The notes under the pieces: model-generated
The model's input: the letters and a program-made list of their open reading frames with translations, nothing else
Database searches by the model: none
What the model was told of the DNA's origin: nothing
Translations under genes and position numbers: made by a program
Source: Clavibacter californiensis
Lineage (GTDB): Bacteria; Actinomycetota; Actinomycetes; Actinomycetales; Microbacteriaceae
Direction: 5' to 3'
Length of the DNA stretch: 64,000 nucleotides
Assembly (NCBI RefSeq): GCF_021952865.1
Contig: NZ_CP040792.1
Span: 2,666,001 to 2,730,000 of the forward strand
Shown here: positions 39,381-48,634 of the stretch, one piece after another
How the letters are laid out: each line of letters begins with the position of its first letter
Position numbering within the stretch: the first letter of the stretch is position 1

Positions 39381-39450
39381 GACACGGGGTGCCCACGAGG
39401 GCTGAGATGAGACCCGTCGCACCTGATCCGGTTCGCACCGGCGGAGGGAT
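39381..39450 (+). promoter_or_regulatory. TPP riboswitch (THI element)
   Basis: Contains the conserved core ACGGGGTGCC, GGGCTGAGATGAGACCC, then ACCTGATCCGG and CCGGCGGAGGGA, in correct order and spacing. The GGAGGGA at the 3' end is also the ribosome site of thiM, so binding of thiamine diphosphate should hide it and block translation. Confidence 0.95.
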
Positions 39451-39456
39451 GTCATC

Positions 39457-40284
39457 ATGAGCGCTGCGCGCCCATCGGCCCACGAGATCACGGGGACGGG
39501 GACCGCCTCGGCGGCTCTCCTCCAGCAGCTGCGGGAGCGCGTGCCGCTCGTGCAGTGCATCACGAACGCGGTCGTCACCGGCTTCACCGCGAACGTCCTG
39601 CTCGCGCTGGGCGCCGCGCCCGCGATGACGGACGTGCCGACCGAGGCGGGGCCGTTCGCGCGCATCGCGTCGGGACTGCTCGTCAACCTCGGCACGCCGC
39701 ACGCGGAGCAGCGGGAGGCCTCCGTCGAGGCCGCTCACGCGGCGCGCGAGGCGGGCACGCCGTGGGTGCTGGATCCCGTCGCCGTCGGCGCCCTGCCGGT
39801 GCGGACGCGGCTCGCGCACGAGCTCGTGGCGCTGTCGCCGACGATCGTGCGCGGCAACGCCTCGGAGGTCATCGCGCTCGCGACCGGCGGCGCGGGCGGC
39901 CGCGGGGTCGACGCCACCGACGAGGTGGAGGCGGCGCTCGACGCCGCGACGCTGCTCGCGCGCACCTTCGGCACGGTGGTCGCGATCTCGGGGCCGGTCG
40001 ACCACATCACGGACGGCCACCGGGTCGTCCGGGTGCACACGGGCGACGCGCTGCTCACCAAGGTCACGGGCGGCGGGTGCGCGCTCGGCGCCGTGATGGC
40101 GGCCTTCGCGTCGCTGGACCCGGATCCGCTGCGGACCGTCGTCACCGCGACGAGCGTCTACACGATCGCCGCGAAGGTCGCCGCCGAGAGATCGAGCGGG
40201 CCGGGATCCTTCGCGGTCGCGCTGCTCGACGCGCTCGACGCCGTCACGCCCGAGCTCGTCGCCCAGCGCGAGCGCCTCTCGTGA
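39457..40284 (+). CDS. thiM: hydroxyethylthiazole kinase
   Basis: 275-residue kinase that phosphorylates the thiazole alcohol in thiamine salvage. [31 protein letters not shown] at about residues 30-60 is the family start; [26 protein letters not shown] and [15 protein letters not shown] (anion hole and catalytic Cys) follow. Under TPP riboswitch control. Its stop overlaps the start of the ThiE-ThiD-TenA fusion (GTGA). Confidence 0.95.
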   Translation: MSAARPSAHEITGTGTASAALLQQLRERVPLVQCITNAVVTGFTANVLLALGAAPAMTDVPTEAGPFARIASGLLVNLGTPHAEQREASVEAAHAAREAGTPWVLDPVAVGALPVRTRLAHELVALSPTIVRGNASEVIALATGGAGGRGVDATDEVEAALDAATLLARTFGTVVAISGPVDHITDGHRVVRVHTGDALLTKVTGGGCALGAVMAAFASLDPDPLRTVVTATSVYTIAAKVAAERSSGPGSFAVALLDALDAVTPELVAQRERLS

Positions 40285-42551
40285 GCGCGCTCGACCTCTC
40301 CGTCTACCTCGTCACCGATCCGGCCCTGTGCGGCGCGCGCGGCGTGACCGCGGTCGTCGCCGCGGCGGTGGCGGGCGGGGCGACGGCGGTGCAGATCCGC
40401 GACAAGCACGCGAGCGGCGCCGAGCTGCTGGAGACGGTGGTCGCGGCCGCGGAGGCCATCGACGCCCATGCGGCCGCGCATCCATCCGCTCGGCGCCCGC
40501 TGCTGCTCGTCGACGACCGCGTCGACGTCGTCCTCGCGGCGCTGGCCCGCGGTGCGCGGGTGGACGGCGTGCACGTGGGCCAGTCCGACGTGCCCGCCGA
40601 CCTGGTACGGCGGATGCTCGACGCCGCCAGCCCGGATCGACGTCTCGTGCTGGGCCTCACCGCGAACACGCCCGCCCACGTCGAGGCGGTGCGGGCGATG
40701 CCGGCGGGCACGGTCGACTACCTCGGCGTCGGGGTGATCCGGCCCACGACCACCAAACCCGACCACCCGGCACCGCTCGGGCACGACGGGTTCGGGATCA
40801 TCGCGGGGCTCTCGCCCGTCCCGTGCGTCGCGATCGGCGGGGTCGACGTGCGCGACGTCGAGGCGATCGCGGCGGCCGGCGGCGCGGGGACGGCGGTCGT
40901 GTCGGCGATCTGCGCAGCGGAGGATCCCGAGGCCGCGGCGCGCGAGCTCACGGACGCGTGGGCGCAGGTGCGCGCGGGCGGGTCCGCGGAGGCGACGGGA
41001 TCGGACGCGCCCACCGCGGATGCGACCGCGACGGCGAGCGCCGCGCCAGCCACGCCACCCGACTCCGCCCGCGTCCCCCGCGTCCTCAGCATCGCGGGCA
41101 CGGATCCCACGGGCGGCGCGGGCATCCACGCCGACCTCAAGTCGATCGCGGCGAACGGCGGCTACGGCATGGCCGTCGTCACGGCGCTCGTCGCGCAGAA
41201 CACGACGGGCGTGCGGGAGATCCACGTGCCGCCCGTCGCGTTCCTGCGCGCGCAGCTCGACGCGGTGTCCGACGACGTCGTGATCGACGCCGTGAAGATC
41301 GGCATGCTCGGATCCGCCGCCGTGGTCGACGAGGTCGCCGACTGGCTGCGTGCGGTGCGCCCGCCGGTCGTGGTGCTGGATCCGGTGATGGTCGCCCAGT
41401 CCGGCGACGCCCTCCTCGACGCCGACGCGACCGAGGCGCTCCGCCGCCTGCTGCCGCTCGCCGACGTCGTCACGCCGAACCTGCCCGAGCTCGCCGCGCT
41501 CCTCGGCGAGAGCGAGGCCGACGGCTGGGATCAGGCGCTCGCGCAGGGCCGGGCCCTGGCGGCGCGGCACGGCGTCCGCGTGATCGTCAAGGGCGGGCAC
41601 CTGCGCGTCGACGACTGCCCGGACGCGCTCGTCACCCCGGGCCAGGCCGGTGCGGAGGCCGCGGCGCACGTCGTCGACGGCCCGCGCATCGCCACGACCA
41701 GCACCCACGGCACCGGCTGCTCCCTCTCCAGCGCGCTCGCGACCCTGCACCCCCGGCGCGGCGACTGGCTGACCGCGCTGACGGAGGCGAAGGCCTGGCT
41801 CACCGGATCGCTCGCGCACGCCGAGGACCTCGAGGTCGGATCCGGTGCCGGCCCGCTCGACCACCTGCGTGCGCTGTGGGACGCTGCGGGCACCCACGCC
41901 GGGCGGATCTCCGCGGAGATGTGGGCCGGATCCGCCGACCTCCGCCGCGAGATCGACGAGCTCCCCTTCGTCCGCCGCCTCGGCGACGGCACCCTGCCCG
42001 AGGCGTGGTTCTCGCACTACCTCGCGCAGGACGCGATCTACCTGCGGGCCTACTCGCGGGTGCTCGCGCGGGCGAGCCAGCTCGCGCCGACGCCGGACGC
42101 GCAGGTGGCATGGGCGCGTTCCGCGGCGGACGCGATCGCCGCGGAGTCGGCGCTGCACGAGGAGTGGCTGGCCCGGCATCCGGCCCCCGCGGTCGCCGGA
42201 CCGGTGACGCGCGCCTACGTCGACCACCTGCTCGCGCACGCCGCGACGAGCGACTACGCGGTGCTCGTCGCGGCGCTGCTGCCCTGCTTCACGATCTACG
42301 CGGACGTGGGGACCAGGCTCCGGGCGGCGGGATCCGCGGCAGCCGCGGCCGGCGAGGCCCACCCGTACGCGGCATGGCTGGCGACGTACGCGGATCCGGG
42401 GTTCGCGGCAGCCACGCGGCGCACGTGCGAGCTGGTGGACGAGGCGGCGGTGATCGCGGGTCCGAGCCGGCGGGCCGCGATGCTCGAGGCGTCCCGCCTG
42501 TCGTCCGCGTACGAGCGCGACTTCTTCCGTGCCCCGGAGGCTCTCGGCTGA
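40281..42551 (+). CDS. ThiE-ThiD-TenA trifunctional thiamine protein
   Basis: 756-residue fusion of three thiamine enzymes. Residues about 1-215: ThiE, thiamine phosphate synthase ([57 protein letters not shown]). About 220-255: Ala/Thr/Pro linker. About 256-515: ThiD, HMP(-P) kinase ([65 protein letters not shown]). About 530-756: TenA thiaminase II ([62 protein letters not shown]). GTG start overlaps thiM. The three activities would rescue the pyrimidine, phosphorylate it and join it to the ThiM product. No thiC or thiG is in the window. Confidence 0.93.
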   Translation: MSALDLSVYLVTDPALCGARGVTAVVAAAVAGGATAVQIRDKHASGAELLETVVAAAEAIDAHAAAHPSARRPLLLVDDRVDVVLAALARGARVDGVHVGQSDVPADLVRRMLDAASPDRRLVLGLTANTPAHVEAVRAMPAGTVDYLGVGVIRPTTTKPDHPAPLGHDGFGIIAGLSPVPCVAIGGVDVRDVEAIAAAGGAGTAVVSAICAAEDPEAAARELTDAWAQVRAGGSAEATGSDAPTADATATASAAPATPPDSARVPRVLSIAGTDPTGGAGIHADLKSIAANGGYGMAVVTALVAQNTTGVREIHVPPVAFLRAQLDAVSDDVVIDAVKIGMLGSAAVVDEVADWLRAVRPPVVVLDPVMVAQSGDALLDADATEALRRLLPLADVVTPNLPELAALLGESEADGWDQALAQGRALAARHGVRVIVKGGHLRVDDCPDALVTPGQAGAEAAAHVVDGPRIATTSTHGTGCSLSSALATLHPRRGDWLTALTEAKAWLTGSLAHAEDLEVGSGAGPLDHLRALWDAAGTHAGRISAEMWAGSADLRREIDELPFVRRLGDGTLPEAWFSHYLAQDAIYLRAYSRVLARASQLAPTPDAQVAWARSAADAIAAESALHEEWLARHPAPAVAGPVTRAYVDHLLAHAATSDYAVLVAALLPCFTIYADVGTRLRAAGSAAAAAGEAHPYAAWLATYADPGFAAATRRTCELVDEAAVIAGPSRRAAMLEASRLSSAYERDFFRAPEALG

Positions 42552-42573
42552 CCCGGGGCGGCGGATCCGGGAT

Positions 42574-42599
42574 GCGGCTCCCGGGGGCGGCTCCCGGGG
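42574..42599. repeat. two tandem 13-base repeats downstream of the thiamine operon
   Basis: GCGGCTCCCGGGG twice in tandem, followed by a partial third copy (GCGGATCCCG). It can fold on itself and may also serve in termination. Confidence 0.6.
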
Positions 42600-42743
42600 G
42601 CGGATCCCGCCCGCGCCTGGGGACGCCCCGGCCCGCTCCCCGCGGCACCCGCGGGAGGATGCCCGTGCCCCGACGCGACCACCGCGCCGGGGCTCCCCGT
42701 TCCACGACCCGGGCACCCGCGTGCCCGACAGAGAGGACACCGC

Positions 42744-43634
42744 ATGCGCGTCCAGGCCGAGACCCCCGCCATCACGATGCCCGACCACCAGTTCACGGGC
42801 GATGCCCGCCTCCGCTGGCTCTCCACCCCGCAGACCCCCGAGCAGCGCGCCGTCGTCGCGGCCGTCGCCTTCGCGGCCGGCGCCCGCACCGTGTGGCACT
42901 CCCACGTCCTCGGGCAGACGCTGCACGTGACCTCGGGCATCGCCCGCGTGGGCACGCGCAGCGGCGAGGTGGTCGAGGTCGGGCCCGGCGGATCCGTCTA
43001 CATCGCGGCGGGCGAGGAGCACTGGCACGGTGCCACGGCCCACGCGCCGATGGAGCACATCGCGGTGCTCGAGGACGGCGACGACCCCGTCGACGCCACC
43101 ACCTGGGGCGCGCCCGTGACCGACGAGGAGTTCCTGCGGCCGGCCGCCCCCGCATCCGTCGCCGCGCCGACCGCCACCCCCGCGGCCGCGCTGCCGGTGC
43201 CGCTCGGCCGCCCCGTGCTCGTGCACGCGCTCCGCTACACGGCCATGTTCGGCGAGAAGCCGTTCGACGAGGCGCTGCTGGTGTACCTCGACAACGGCTC
43301 GTACAAGATCCTCTCGCCCGGTGAGGAGCACTACGGCAGCTACGTGTCGTCGTCGGAGACGGGCGTCGCGCCGCGTCACGTCGCGTTCCTGTCGTGGCCG
43401 TCGGACGACTGGCACCGCAACGTCGCCAGCCACACGCTCACCTTCTCGGAGGACACGGGCGCCTTCATCCAGTCGCTCGTGCTGCCCGGTGACGCGGTGC
43501 CGCGCGCGCAGCACGGCTTCGCGGAGGTGGTCGCGGATCCCGCGCAGGTCGACATGACGGCGTCGTGGGACGCGCTGCGGGTCACGCACGCGGCGGCGTT
43601 CGAGCGCCTGGCCGAGCGGGTCCGCCAGCTCTGA
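42744..43634 (+). CDS. cupin-domain protein with unknown C-terminal domain
   Basis: 296 residues. Residues about 30-110 form a small cupin barrel with the metal-ligand pattern WHSHVLGQTLHVTSG and GEEHWHGA, as in the single cupins related to carboxymuconolactone decarboxylases. An Ala/Pro linker (about 135-150) leads to a second domain (RPVLVHALRYTAMFGEKPFDEALLVYLDNGSYKILSPGEEHYG) that I do not recognise. GAGAGGACACC precedes the ATG. Stands alone. Confidence 0.78.
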   Translation: MRVQAETPAITMPDHQFTGDARLRWLSTPQTPEQRAVVAAVAFAAGARTVWHSHVLGQTLHVTSGIARVGTRSGEVVEVGPGGSVYIAAGEEHWHGATAHAPMEHIAVLEDGDDPVDATTWGAPVTDEEFLRPAAPASVAAPTATPAAALPVPLGRPVLVHALRYTAMFGEKPFDEALLVYLDNGSYKILSPGEEHYGSYVSSSETGVAPRHVAFLSWPSDDWHRNVASHTLTFSEDTGAFIQSLVLPGDAVPRAQHGFAEVVADPAQVDMTASWDALRVTHAAAFERLAERVRQL

Positions 43635-43746
43635 CGTCACAGGGCGGGCCTCCGCCCGCCCCGGCGCTACGCTCGTCCCACCGCGAGCGCCTGCTCACCC
43701 CGCGAGGCGCGCGACCCACCCGAGCGCCATCCCGGAAGCCAGGACC

Positions 43747-45120
43747 ATGACCACGACAACCTCTCCGCGCACGCGCGCCCAGCGCCTCGACGCCCTCCCC
43801 TGGACCCGTGCGCACTCCCGCATCCTCGGCGGCAGCGGCGTCGGCTGGGCGCTCGACGCGATGGACGTCGGCCTCATCTCGTTCGTCATCGCGCAGCTCG
43901 CGGTCATATGGGAGGCGGACGCGGGTCAGCTCGGGTTCGTCGCGTCCGCCGGGTTCCTCGGCATGGCGATCGGCGCGAGCGTCGGCGGGCTGGTCGCCGA
44001 CCGCATCGGCCGCCGCCAGGTGTTCGCGCTGACGCTGCTCGTCTACGGGGTGGCCACGGGCGTCTCGGCGCTCGCGATGTCGGTGGGCGCGCTCATCGCG
44101 CTGCGCTTCGTCGTGGGGCTCGGGCTCGGCGCCGAGCTGCCCGTCGCGTCGACGCTCGTGAGCGAGTTCTCGCCCGCGCGGATCCGCGGCCGCGTCATCG
44201 TGATCCTCGAGTCGTCGTGGGCGGTCGGCTGGACCGCCGCGGCGCTCATCGGCTACCTCGTGATCCCCGGGAGCGACGACGGCTGGCGGTGGGCGCTCGC
44301 GCTCGGCGCGGTGCCCGCGGTGTGGGCGATCGTCGTGCGGCTGCGCCTGCCGGAGTCGGTGCGGTTCCTCGAGGCGAAGGGCCGGCACCTGGAGGCCGAG
44401 CACGTGGTGCGCGACCTCGAGCGGGCGGCGGGGGCGGATCCCGCGACCTTCGTCGCCGACGACACGACCGCCGAGGCCCGGGCAGCGGACGCCGCTCACC
44501 CCGCCGATGCGCCCGACACCGACGCCGCACCCCGCGAGCGCCTCTTCGGCGCCCGACTCCGCCGCCGCACGCTCTCCCTCTGGATCGTGTGGTTCTGCGT
44601 CAACTTCGCCTACTACGGCGCCTTCATCTGGCTGCCGACGCTGCTCGTCGCGCAGGGCTTCTCGCTCGTGCGCTCGTTCGAGTACACGCTGCTCATCACG
44701 CTCGCGCAGCTGCCCGGGTACGCGGTGTCGGCCTGGCTCGTGGAGCGCTGGGGCCGGCGGGTGACGCTCGCGGTCTTCCTCGCGGGATCCGCGGTGTCGG
44801 CCGGACTCTTCGGCACCGCCGACTCCGTCACGGCGATCCTCGTGTTCGGCGCCCTCATGTCGTTCTCGAACCTCGGCGCGTGGGGGGCGCTCTACGCCGT
44901 GACGCCGGAGCTGTACCCGACCCGGGTGCGCGCGACGGGCGCGGGCAGCGCCGCGGGCTTCGGGCGCCTCGCCTCGATCATCGCGCCCCTGTGCGTGCCG
45001 CCGCTCCTCGCGCTCGGCGGCGTCGCGCTGCCGTTCGGCGTCTTCGCGGCGGTGTTCGCGCTGGCCGCCGTCGCCGCGCTGACCCTCCCGGACCTCCGCG
45101 GCGCGGCCCTCGAGGACTGA
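43747..45120 (+). CDS. MFS transporter, metabolite:H+ symporter type
   Basis: 457 residues with about twelve helices. WALDAMDVGLISFVIAQLAVIW is TM1; the loop 2-3 signature reads GGLVADRIGRRQVF; PVASTLVSEFSPARIRGRVIV is the loop 4-5 pattern shared with aromatic-acid and sugar porters; a second DRxGRR-like loop is VERWGRRVTL. A charged central loop (about 215-270) is long. A TACGCT hexamer 75 bases upstream may be the -10. Substrate not readable. Confidence 0.88.
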   Translation: MTTTTSPRTRAQRLDALPWTRAHSRILGGSGVGWALDAMDVGLISFVIAQLAVIWEADAGQLGFVASAGFLGMAIGASVGGLVADRIGRRQVFALTLLVYGVATGVSALAMSVGALIALRFVVGLGLGAELPVASTLVSEFSPARIRGRVIVILESSWAVGWTAAALIGYLVIPGSDDGWRWALALGAVPAVWAIVVRLRLPESVRFLEAKGRHLEAEHVVRDLERAAGADPATFVADDTTAEARAADAAHPADAPDTDAAPRERLFGARLRRRTLSLWIVWFCVNFAYYGAFIWLPTLLVAQGFSLVRSFEYTLLITLAQLPGYAVSAWLVERWGRRVTLAVFLAGSAVSAGLFGTADSVTAILVFGALMSFSNLGAWGALYAVTPELYPTRVRATGAGSAAGFGRLASIIAPLCVPPLLALGGVALPFGVFAAVFALAAVAALTLPDLRGAALED

Positions 45121-45170
45121 GCGCGGGGATCCGGTCGGTACGCTCGGGAGCACCGAGCCGAGGAGACACC

Positions 45171-45347
45171 GTGATCCTGTCTATCGTGATGCCCGCCGTG
45201 ATGGTGGTCGTGGTGATCCTCCTCGCCTTCGCCGTCATCGGCACCACGCGCTCGAACCCGACGCAGGACGCGCAGGACGCCGTCGCCCGCGAGCGCCGCG
45301 CGGCCCGCACGGCGGAGCGGGCGCGCAAGAAGGCCGAGCGCGGCTGA
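45171..45347 (+). CDS. small single-helix membrane protein
   Basis: 58 residues from a GTG with GAGGAG upstream. A hydrophobic helix at about 3-24 (LSIVMPAVMVVVVILLAFAVIG) and a basic, helical C-terminus (ARERRAARTAERARKKAERG). Possibly a small membrane regulator; no family recognised. Confidence 0.6.
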   Translation: MILSIVMPAVMVVVVILLAFAVIGTTRSNPTQDAQDAVARERRAARTAERARKKAERG

Positions 45348-45401
45348 TCCACGCTGGGGAGCGTACGCTCGCCGCCGGCCTCCGACGCGCATCCTGATCG
45401 G

Positions 45402-45623
45402 ATGAGCCCGGACGAGCTGCGACGGCGACGCATCCGCGCCGCACGCGACGCCGCCATCCTCCCCGCCTTCTACCTGGTGTCCCAGCTGGTGATCGTGCCG
45501 CTGGTAGCCGGGCGTCCCGCCGCCGACCAGGCGGCCCCGGCCGCCGTCTGGGCCGTCCTCCTGTTCGCCTTCGCCTACTCGATCACCATGGCGCGGTACC
45601 GGCGCGGCCAGGACCGCGACTAG
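45402..45623 (+). CDS. small two-helix membrane protein
   Basis: 73 residues; Arg-rich N-terminus, hydrophobic stretches at about 18-36 and 46-64, basic end. Starts MSPDELRRRRIRAARDAA. No clear ribosome site. Ends just before a strong bidirectional terminator. Confidence 0.6.
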   Translation: MSPDELRRRRIRAARDAAILPAFYLVSQLVIVPLVAGRPAADQAAPAAVWAVLLFAFAYSITMARYRRGQDRD

Positions 45624-45638
45624 TCCGCCGCGCGCACG

Positions 45639-45676
45639 ACGACGCCCCCGCGACCAGCTGGTCGCGGGGGCGTCGT
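45639..45676. terminator. bidirectional terminator
   Basis: Perfect 17-base-pair stem around an AGCT loop, between the convergent small membrane protein gene and the helicase gene. Confidence 0.85.
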
Positions 45677-45698
45677 CACGTGCTGCGTGTCGCGACAG

Positions 45699-47831
45699 CT
45701 ACGCGGCCAGCGCCTCCTCGAGGAGGTGCGAGAGCGCGTCGAGCTGCACGGACGTGGATCCGGCCTCGTCGAAGTCCTCGCCGTCGAGCGCGCGCGCCGC
45801 GAGGCCCGCCTTGCTGTCGATGAGCTCCGCGATCTTCGCGTCGATCGTCTGCGCCGCGATGATCCGCCACGCGGTGACGGGCTCCTCCTGGCCGATGCGG
45901 TGCACGCGGTCGATGGCCTGCGTCTGCTCCGCGCTGGTCCAGCTGAGCTCGGCGAGCACCACGTTCGACGCCGCCTGCAGGTTGAGGCCGACGCCCGCCG
46001 CGGTGAGCGAGCACACCACGACCTTGACCTCGGGGTCGTTCTGGAAGGAGTCGATCGCGTTCTGGCGCGCCGCCGGCGACTGGTCGCCGCGGATCGAGAC
46101 GCTCTTCAGCTCCCGCTTCGCGAACGTGGCCTCGGCCTGGTCCATCACGTCGACGTGCTTCGCGAAGAACACGACCTTGCCCACCGAGCGCGCGAGCTGC
46201 GCGGCGTAGTCCGCCGCGAGCACGGCCTTGGCCTGGCCGATGCGGCGGACCATGGTGAACACGTTCTCGCCGGTCTTCTGCGCCTTGGCCTCGTCGAGCT
46301 CGGACTGCGCCACGAGCCGCACGAGGCTCGCGCGCTCGGATGCCGGTCCGTCCATGACGTCGGCGACGGTCGTGCCGCGTGCGCCGACGAGCGCCGTGAA
46401 GCGCCTGACGAGGCGCGCCGCGAGCTCGCGCTCGGCCTGGCGGATGGAGCGGCCCAGGTCGTCGTCGAGCTCGACCGGGAGGTCCGCGATGCGCTTGGAG
46501 GGCAGGTCGGTCGCCACGTCGATCTTGCGGCGCCGCACGATGCCGAGGTCGATGACCGCGCGCCGCGCCTCGGCGAAGAAGCCGGGGTCGGCGGGCGTGA
46601 GGCCCGCCTCCTCCAGCTCGCCCATGAGGCGCGACGTGGGCTTGTCGCCGTCGATCCAGCCGAGGAACTGCCAGATGGCGCGGAAGTCGTCGATGTCGTT
46701 GATGAGCGGCGTGCCCGTGAGCGCCATGAGCAGCGGGTTCGACTGGCGCTGGCGGATGCTCTCGGCGAGCGTGAGCACGAACTTCGACCGCTGCGACTGC
46801 AGGTTCTTGATGAAGTGCGCCTCGTCGACGACCATGCCGCGGAAGCCGAGCGTGCGGAGCCAGCCGATGTGGCGATCCAGGACCTCGTAGTTGACGATGA
46901 CGACGTCGGCGAAGGCGTCGAGCCCCGCGCCGTCGCCGTGGATCACGGTGGCGCGGCGGTGCGGCGTCCACCGCTCGACCTCGCGCTTCCAGTTCATCTT
47001 GACGACGTTCGGGACCACGACGAGCAGCGGGTAGGCGTCGGCGACGGACGCCGCGAGCAGCGCCTGCGCGGTCTTGCCGAGGCCGGGCTCGTCGGCGAGC
47101 AGGAACTCGCGGTGGCCGAGGCGCACGCTCTCGAGGAAGCGCGCCTGGTGGCGCATGAGCTCGAGGTTCTGCGGCGAGAGGCGGTCGATGCGGGGGCTCT
47201 CGGGCAGGTCCATGCTCGCGATGCCGCCGCCGGCGCCGTACTCGAACGACTTGAACAGCGGGCCGAGCAGCTCCCAGTTCGCCAGCAGGCGTGTGGGCGG
47301 CGCGGCGGGCGCGGGCCGGTCGAGGTCCGGCTCGAGGAACGGGTTCGCGAGGACGCGGGCCTTGACCGACGGCGGGACGACCTGGCGCTCGTGCAGCTTG
47401 GCGAGGGCGGGATCCTCGGGCTCGGGCTCCGGCTCCTCCTCCACGACCATCTCCACGCCGCCGTCGAACAGCATGTGCTTGCGCATGGCGCGGGCGGTCT
47501 CGGAGAGCTTGGCGTCGGGATCCAGCAGCGGCAGCACCGAGGTGTCGCGCGCGGCCGTGCGGGCCAGGATGCTCGCGATGCCGTCGAGGCGCTTCAGCGT
47601 CTCGGCGCGCTCGGGGTCGCTGAGCGGGGTGGCCGGGTCCTTGGCGTGCGTGCGCTCCTCGCGCATCAGCACGGCGATGACCTGGAACTTCGTGCGGTTG
47701 ACGGGCTTGAGCTTGCCGCGCTGGGCGGCCTGCTCGATCTCCCGCACGGCGCGCGCCAGCACGGGGATGAGCCCCTCGTTGTCGATCGTGCGCGTGCGGG
47801 CGGAGGACCGCCGCTGGCCGGTGCGAGCCAT
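45699..47831 (-). CDS. SNF2-family DEAD/DEAH helicase
   Basis: 710-residue ATP-dependent DNA translocase, SMARCAL1-like. After a 200-residue N-terminal region, the helicase core starts at LMRHQARFL, with Walker A DEPGLGKT at about 255, motif II VVDEAHFI (DEAH) and the motif III region ALTGTPLIND. The C-terminal lobe has VVFFAKHVD, SLTAAGVGLNLQAAS and the motif VI block QAIDRVHRIGQ. ATG has AAGGAGTTG upstream. Probable role in DNA repair or remodelling; partner unknown. Confidence 0.93.
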   Translation of the reverse strand: MARTGQRRSSARTRTIDNEGLIPVLARAVREIEQAAQRGKLKPVNRTKFQVIAVLMREERTHAKDPATPLSDPERAETLKRLDGIASILARTAARDTSVLPLLDPDAKLSETARAMRKHMLFDGGVEMVVEEEPEPEPEDPALAKLHERQVVPPSVKARVLANPFLEPDLDRPAPAAPPTRLLANWELLGPLFKSFEYGAGGGIASMDLPESPRIDRLSPQNLELMRHQARFLESVRLGHREFLLADEPGLGKTAQALLAASVADAYPLLVVVPNVVKMNWKREVERWTPHRRATVIHGDGAGLDAFADVVIVNYEVLDRHIGWLRTLGFRGMVVDEAHFIKNLQSQRSKFVLTLAESIRQRQSNPLLMALTGTPLINDIDDFRAIWQFLGWIDGDKPTSRLMGELEEAGLTPADPGFFAEARRAVIDLGIVRRRKIDVATDLPSKRIADLPVELDDDLGRSIRQAERELAARLVRRFTALVGARGTTVADVMDGPASERASLVRLVAQSELDEAKAQKTGENVFTMVRRIGQAKAVLAADYAAQLARSVGKVVFFAKHVDVMDQAEATFAKRELKSVSIRGDQSPAARQNAIDSFQNDPEVKVVVCSLTAAGVGLNLQAASNVVLAELSWTSAEQTQAIDRVHRIGQEEPVTAWRIIAAQTIDAKIAELIDSKAGLAARALDGEDFDEAGSTSVQLDALSHLLEEALAA

Positions 47832-48062
47832 TCAACTCCTTGTTCACTGCCGGAGCCAGGCGCTGCCTGCGCTCCCGGATCGGAAGGACGTGCGTCCGTC
47901 GCGCACGGTGACGCGTGCGGTCGGACGGTGGCGAGGGGACCTGCCTCGAGCAACCGGGGTTCCGGGTCGGGGGTGGGACGTGGGTCCGCCGCCTGCGCCC
48001 GGCCGCCTCGGGGAGGACGGGCACACGGAGAGTTTAGGGCACGCGCGAGGCGGTGCGCGCCG

Positions 48063-48317
48063 GTGTGCGCGGGGTGGCCCGGCCACGAGGACGACGGTGA
48101 GCACCGGTTCACCGAGGACGGGACACCTCGAAGGACGGAGCCCTTCGAGTGGTCGCCAGCGCCCGAACCGACGGTCCCTGCCCCGCGCGTGGTGGACGCG
48201 CCAGGCCGCCGCAATCAACCTCTTCCGCTCCGGTACCAGATCCCCGAGACCGAAGAGCATGCGATCCCCGAGAAGTACCGGACGCACCAGGTCGTTAAAG
48301 ACCTCTTGGCGCGGTGA
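48063..48317 (+). CDS. possible small protein, perhaps a gene fragment
   Basis: An 84-codon GTG-started frame. The last 45 codons read like protein (RNQPLPLRYQIPETEEHAIPEKYRTHQVVKDLLAR) while the first part is low-complexity. It could be the 3' remnant of a lost gene. Its stop overlaps a GTG that opens another short frame. No clear ribosome site. Confidence 0.35.
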   Translation: MCAGWPGHEDDGEHRFTEDGTPRRTEPFEWSPAPEPTVPAPRVVDAPGRRNQPLPLRYQIPETEEHAIPEKYRTHQVVKDLLAR

Positions 48318-48466
48318 CACGGCTCCACGAGTCCGACGAGCTCCGCAGGCACGCCGCCGAGCGACGGGACCGCGAGCTCGAGGAGAGCGGCCGGCAGTCA
48401 CGGAGCGGGAGCAGGAGATGGGCACGCACGAGCGCCGCGGCCCCCACCTCTAAGTGGGCCTCTTGA
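48314..48466 (+). CDS. possible short ORF coupled to the previous one
   Basis: 50 codons, GTGA overlap with the preceding frame. First half is a charged helix (LHESDELRRHAAERRDRELEES); beyond that an alternative frame gives a better continuation (VTEREQEMGTHERRGPHL), so a further one-base shift is possible. Weak support. Confidence 0.25.
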   Translation: MTRLHESDELRRHAAERRDRELEESGRQSRSGSRRWARTSAAAPTSKWAS

Positions 48467-48634
48467 CTCGGCTGCTCGACAACTCCACGCGTGTCGTCAG
48501 ACAGATGTCCCCGTTCGAGGGGATGCGGTCGCATTTCTGACGTGAGACTCTGTTGCACAGAGGTATGCCCGTCATGGCTTCGAATTCATGCGCCATTCTG
48601 ATCGCGATCAGCAGATTCGCCAACATGGAGCCAG
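48467..48634. other. gene-free junction before the AT-richer protease patch
   Basis: No gene. Composition drops from very GC-rich to mixed here. The motif CTCTGTTGCACAGAGG near 48548-48563 is a short inverted repeat that recalls the ends of some insertion sequences, but no transposase or second end was seen. The GC-poor protease gene starts right after. Confidence 0.4.

Noticed and set aside
48540-48570. Insertion-sequence end (CTCTGTTGCACAGAG)
   Set aside because: Only a short inverted repeat; no transposase, second terminal repeat or target duplication found.
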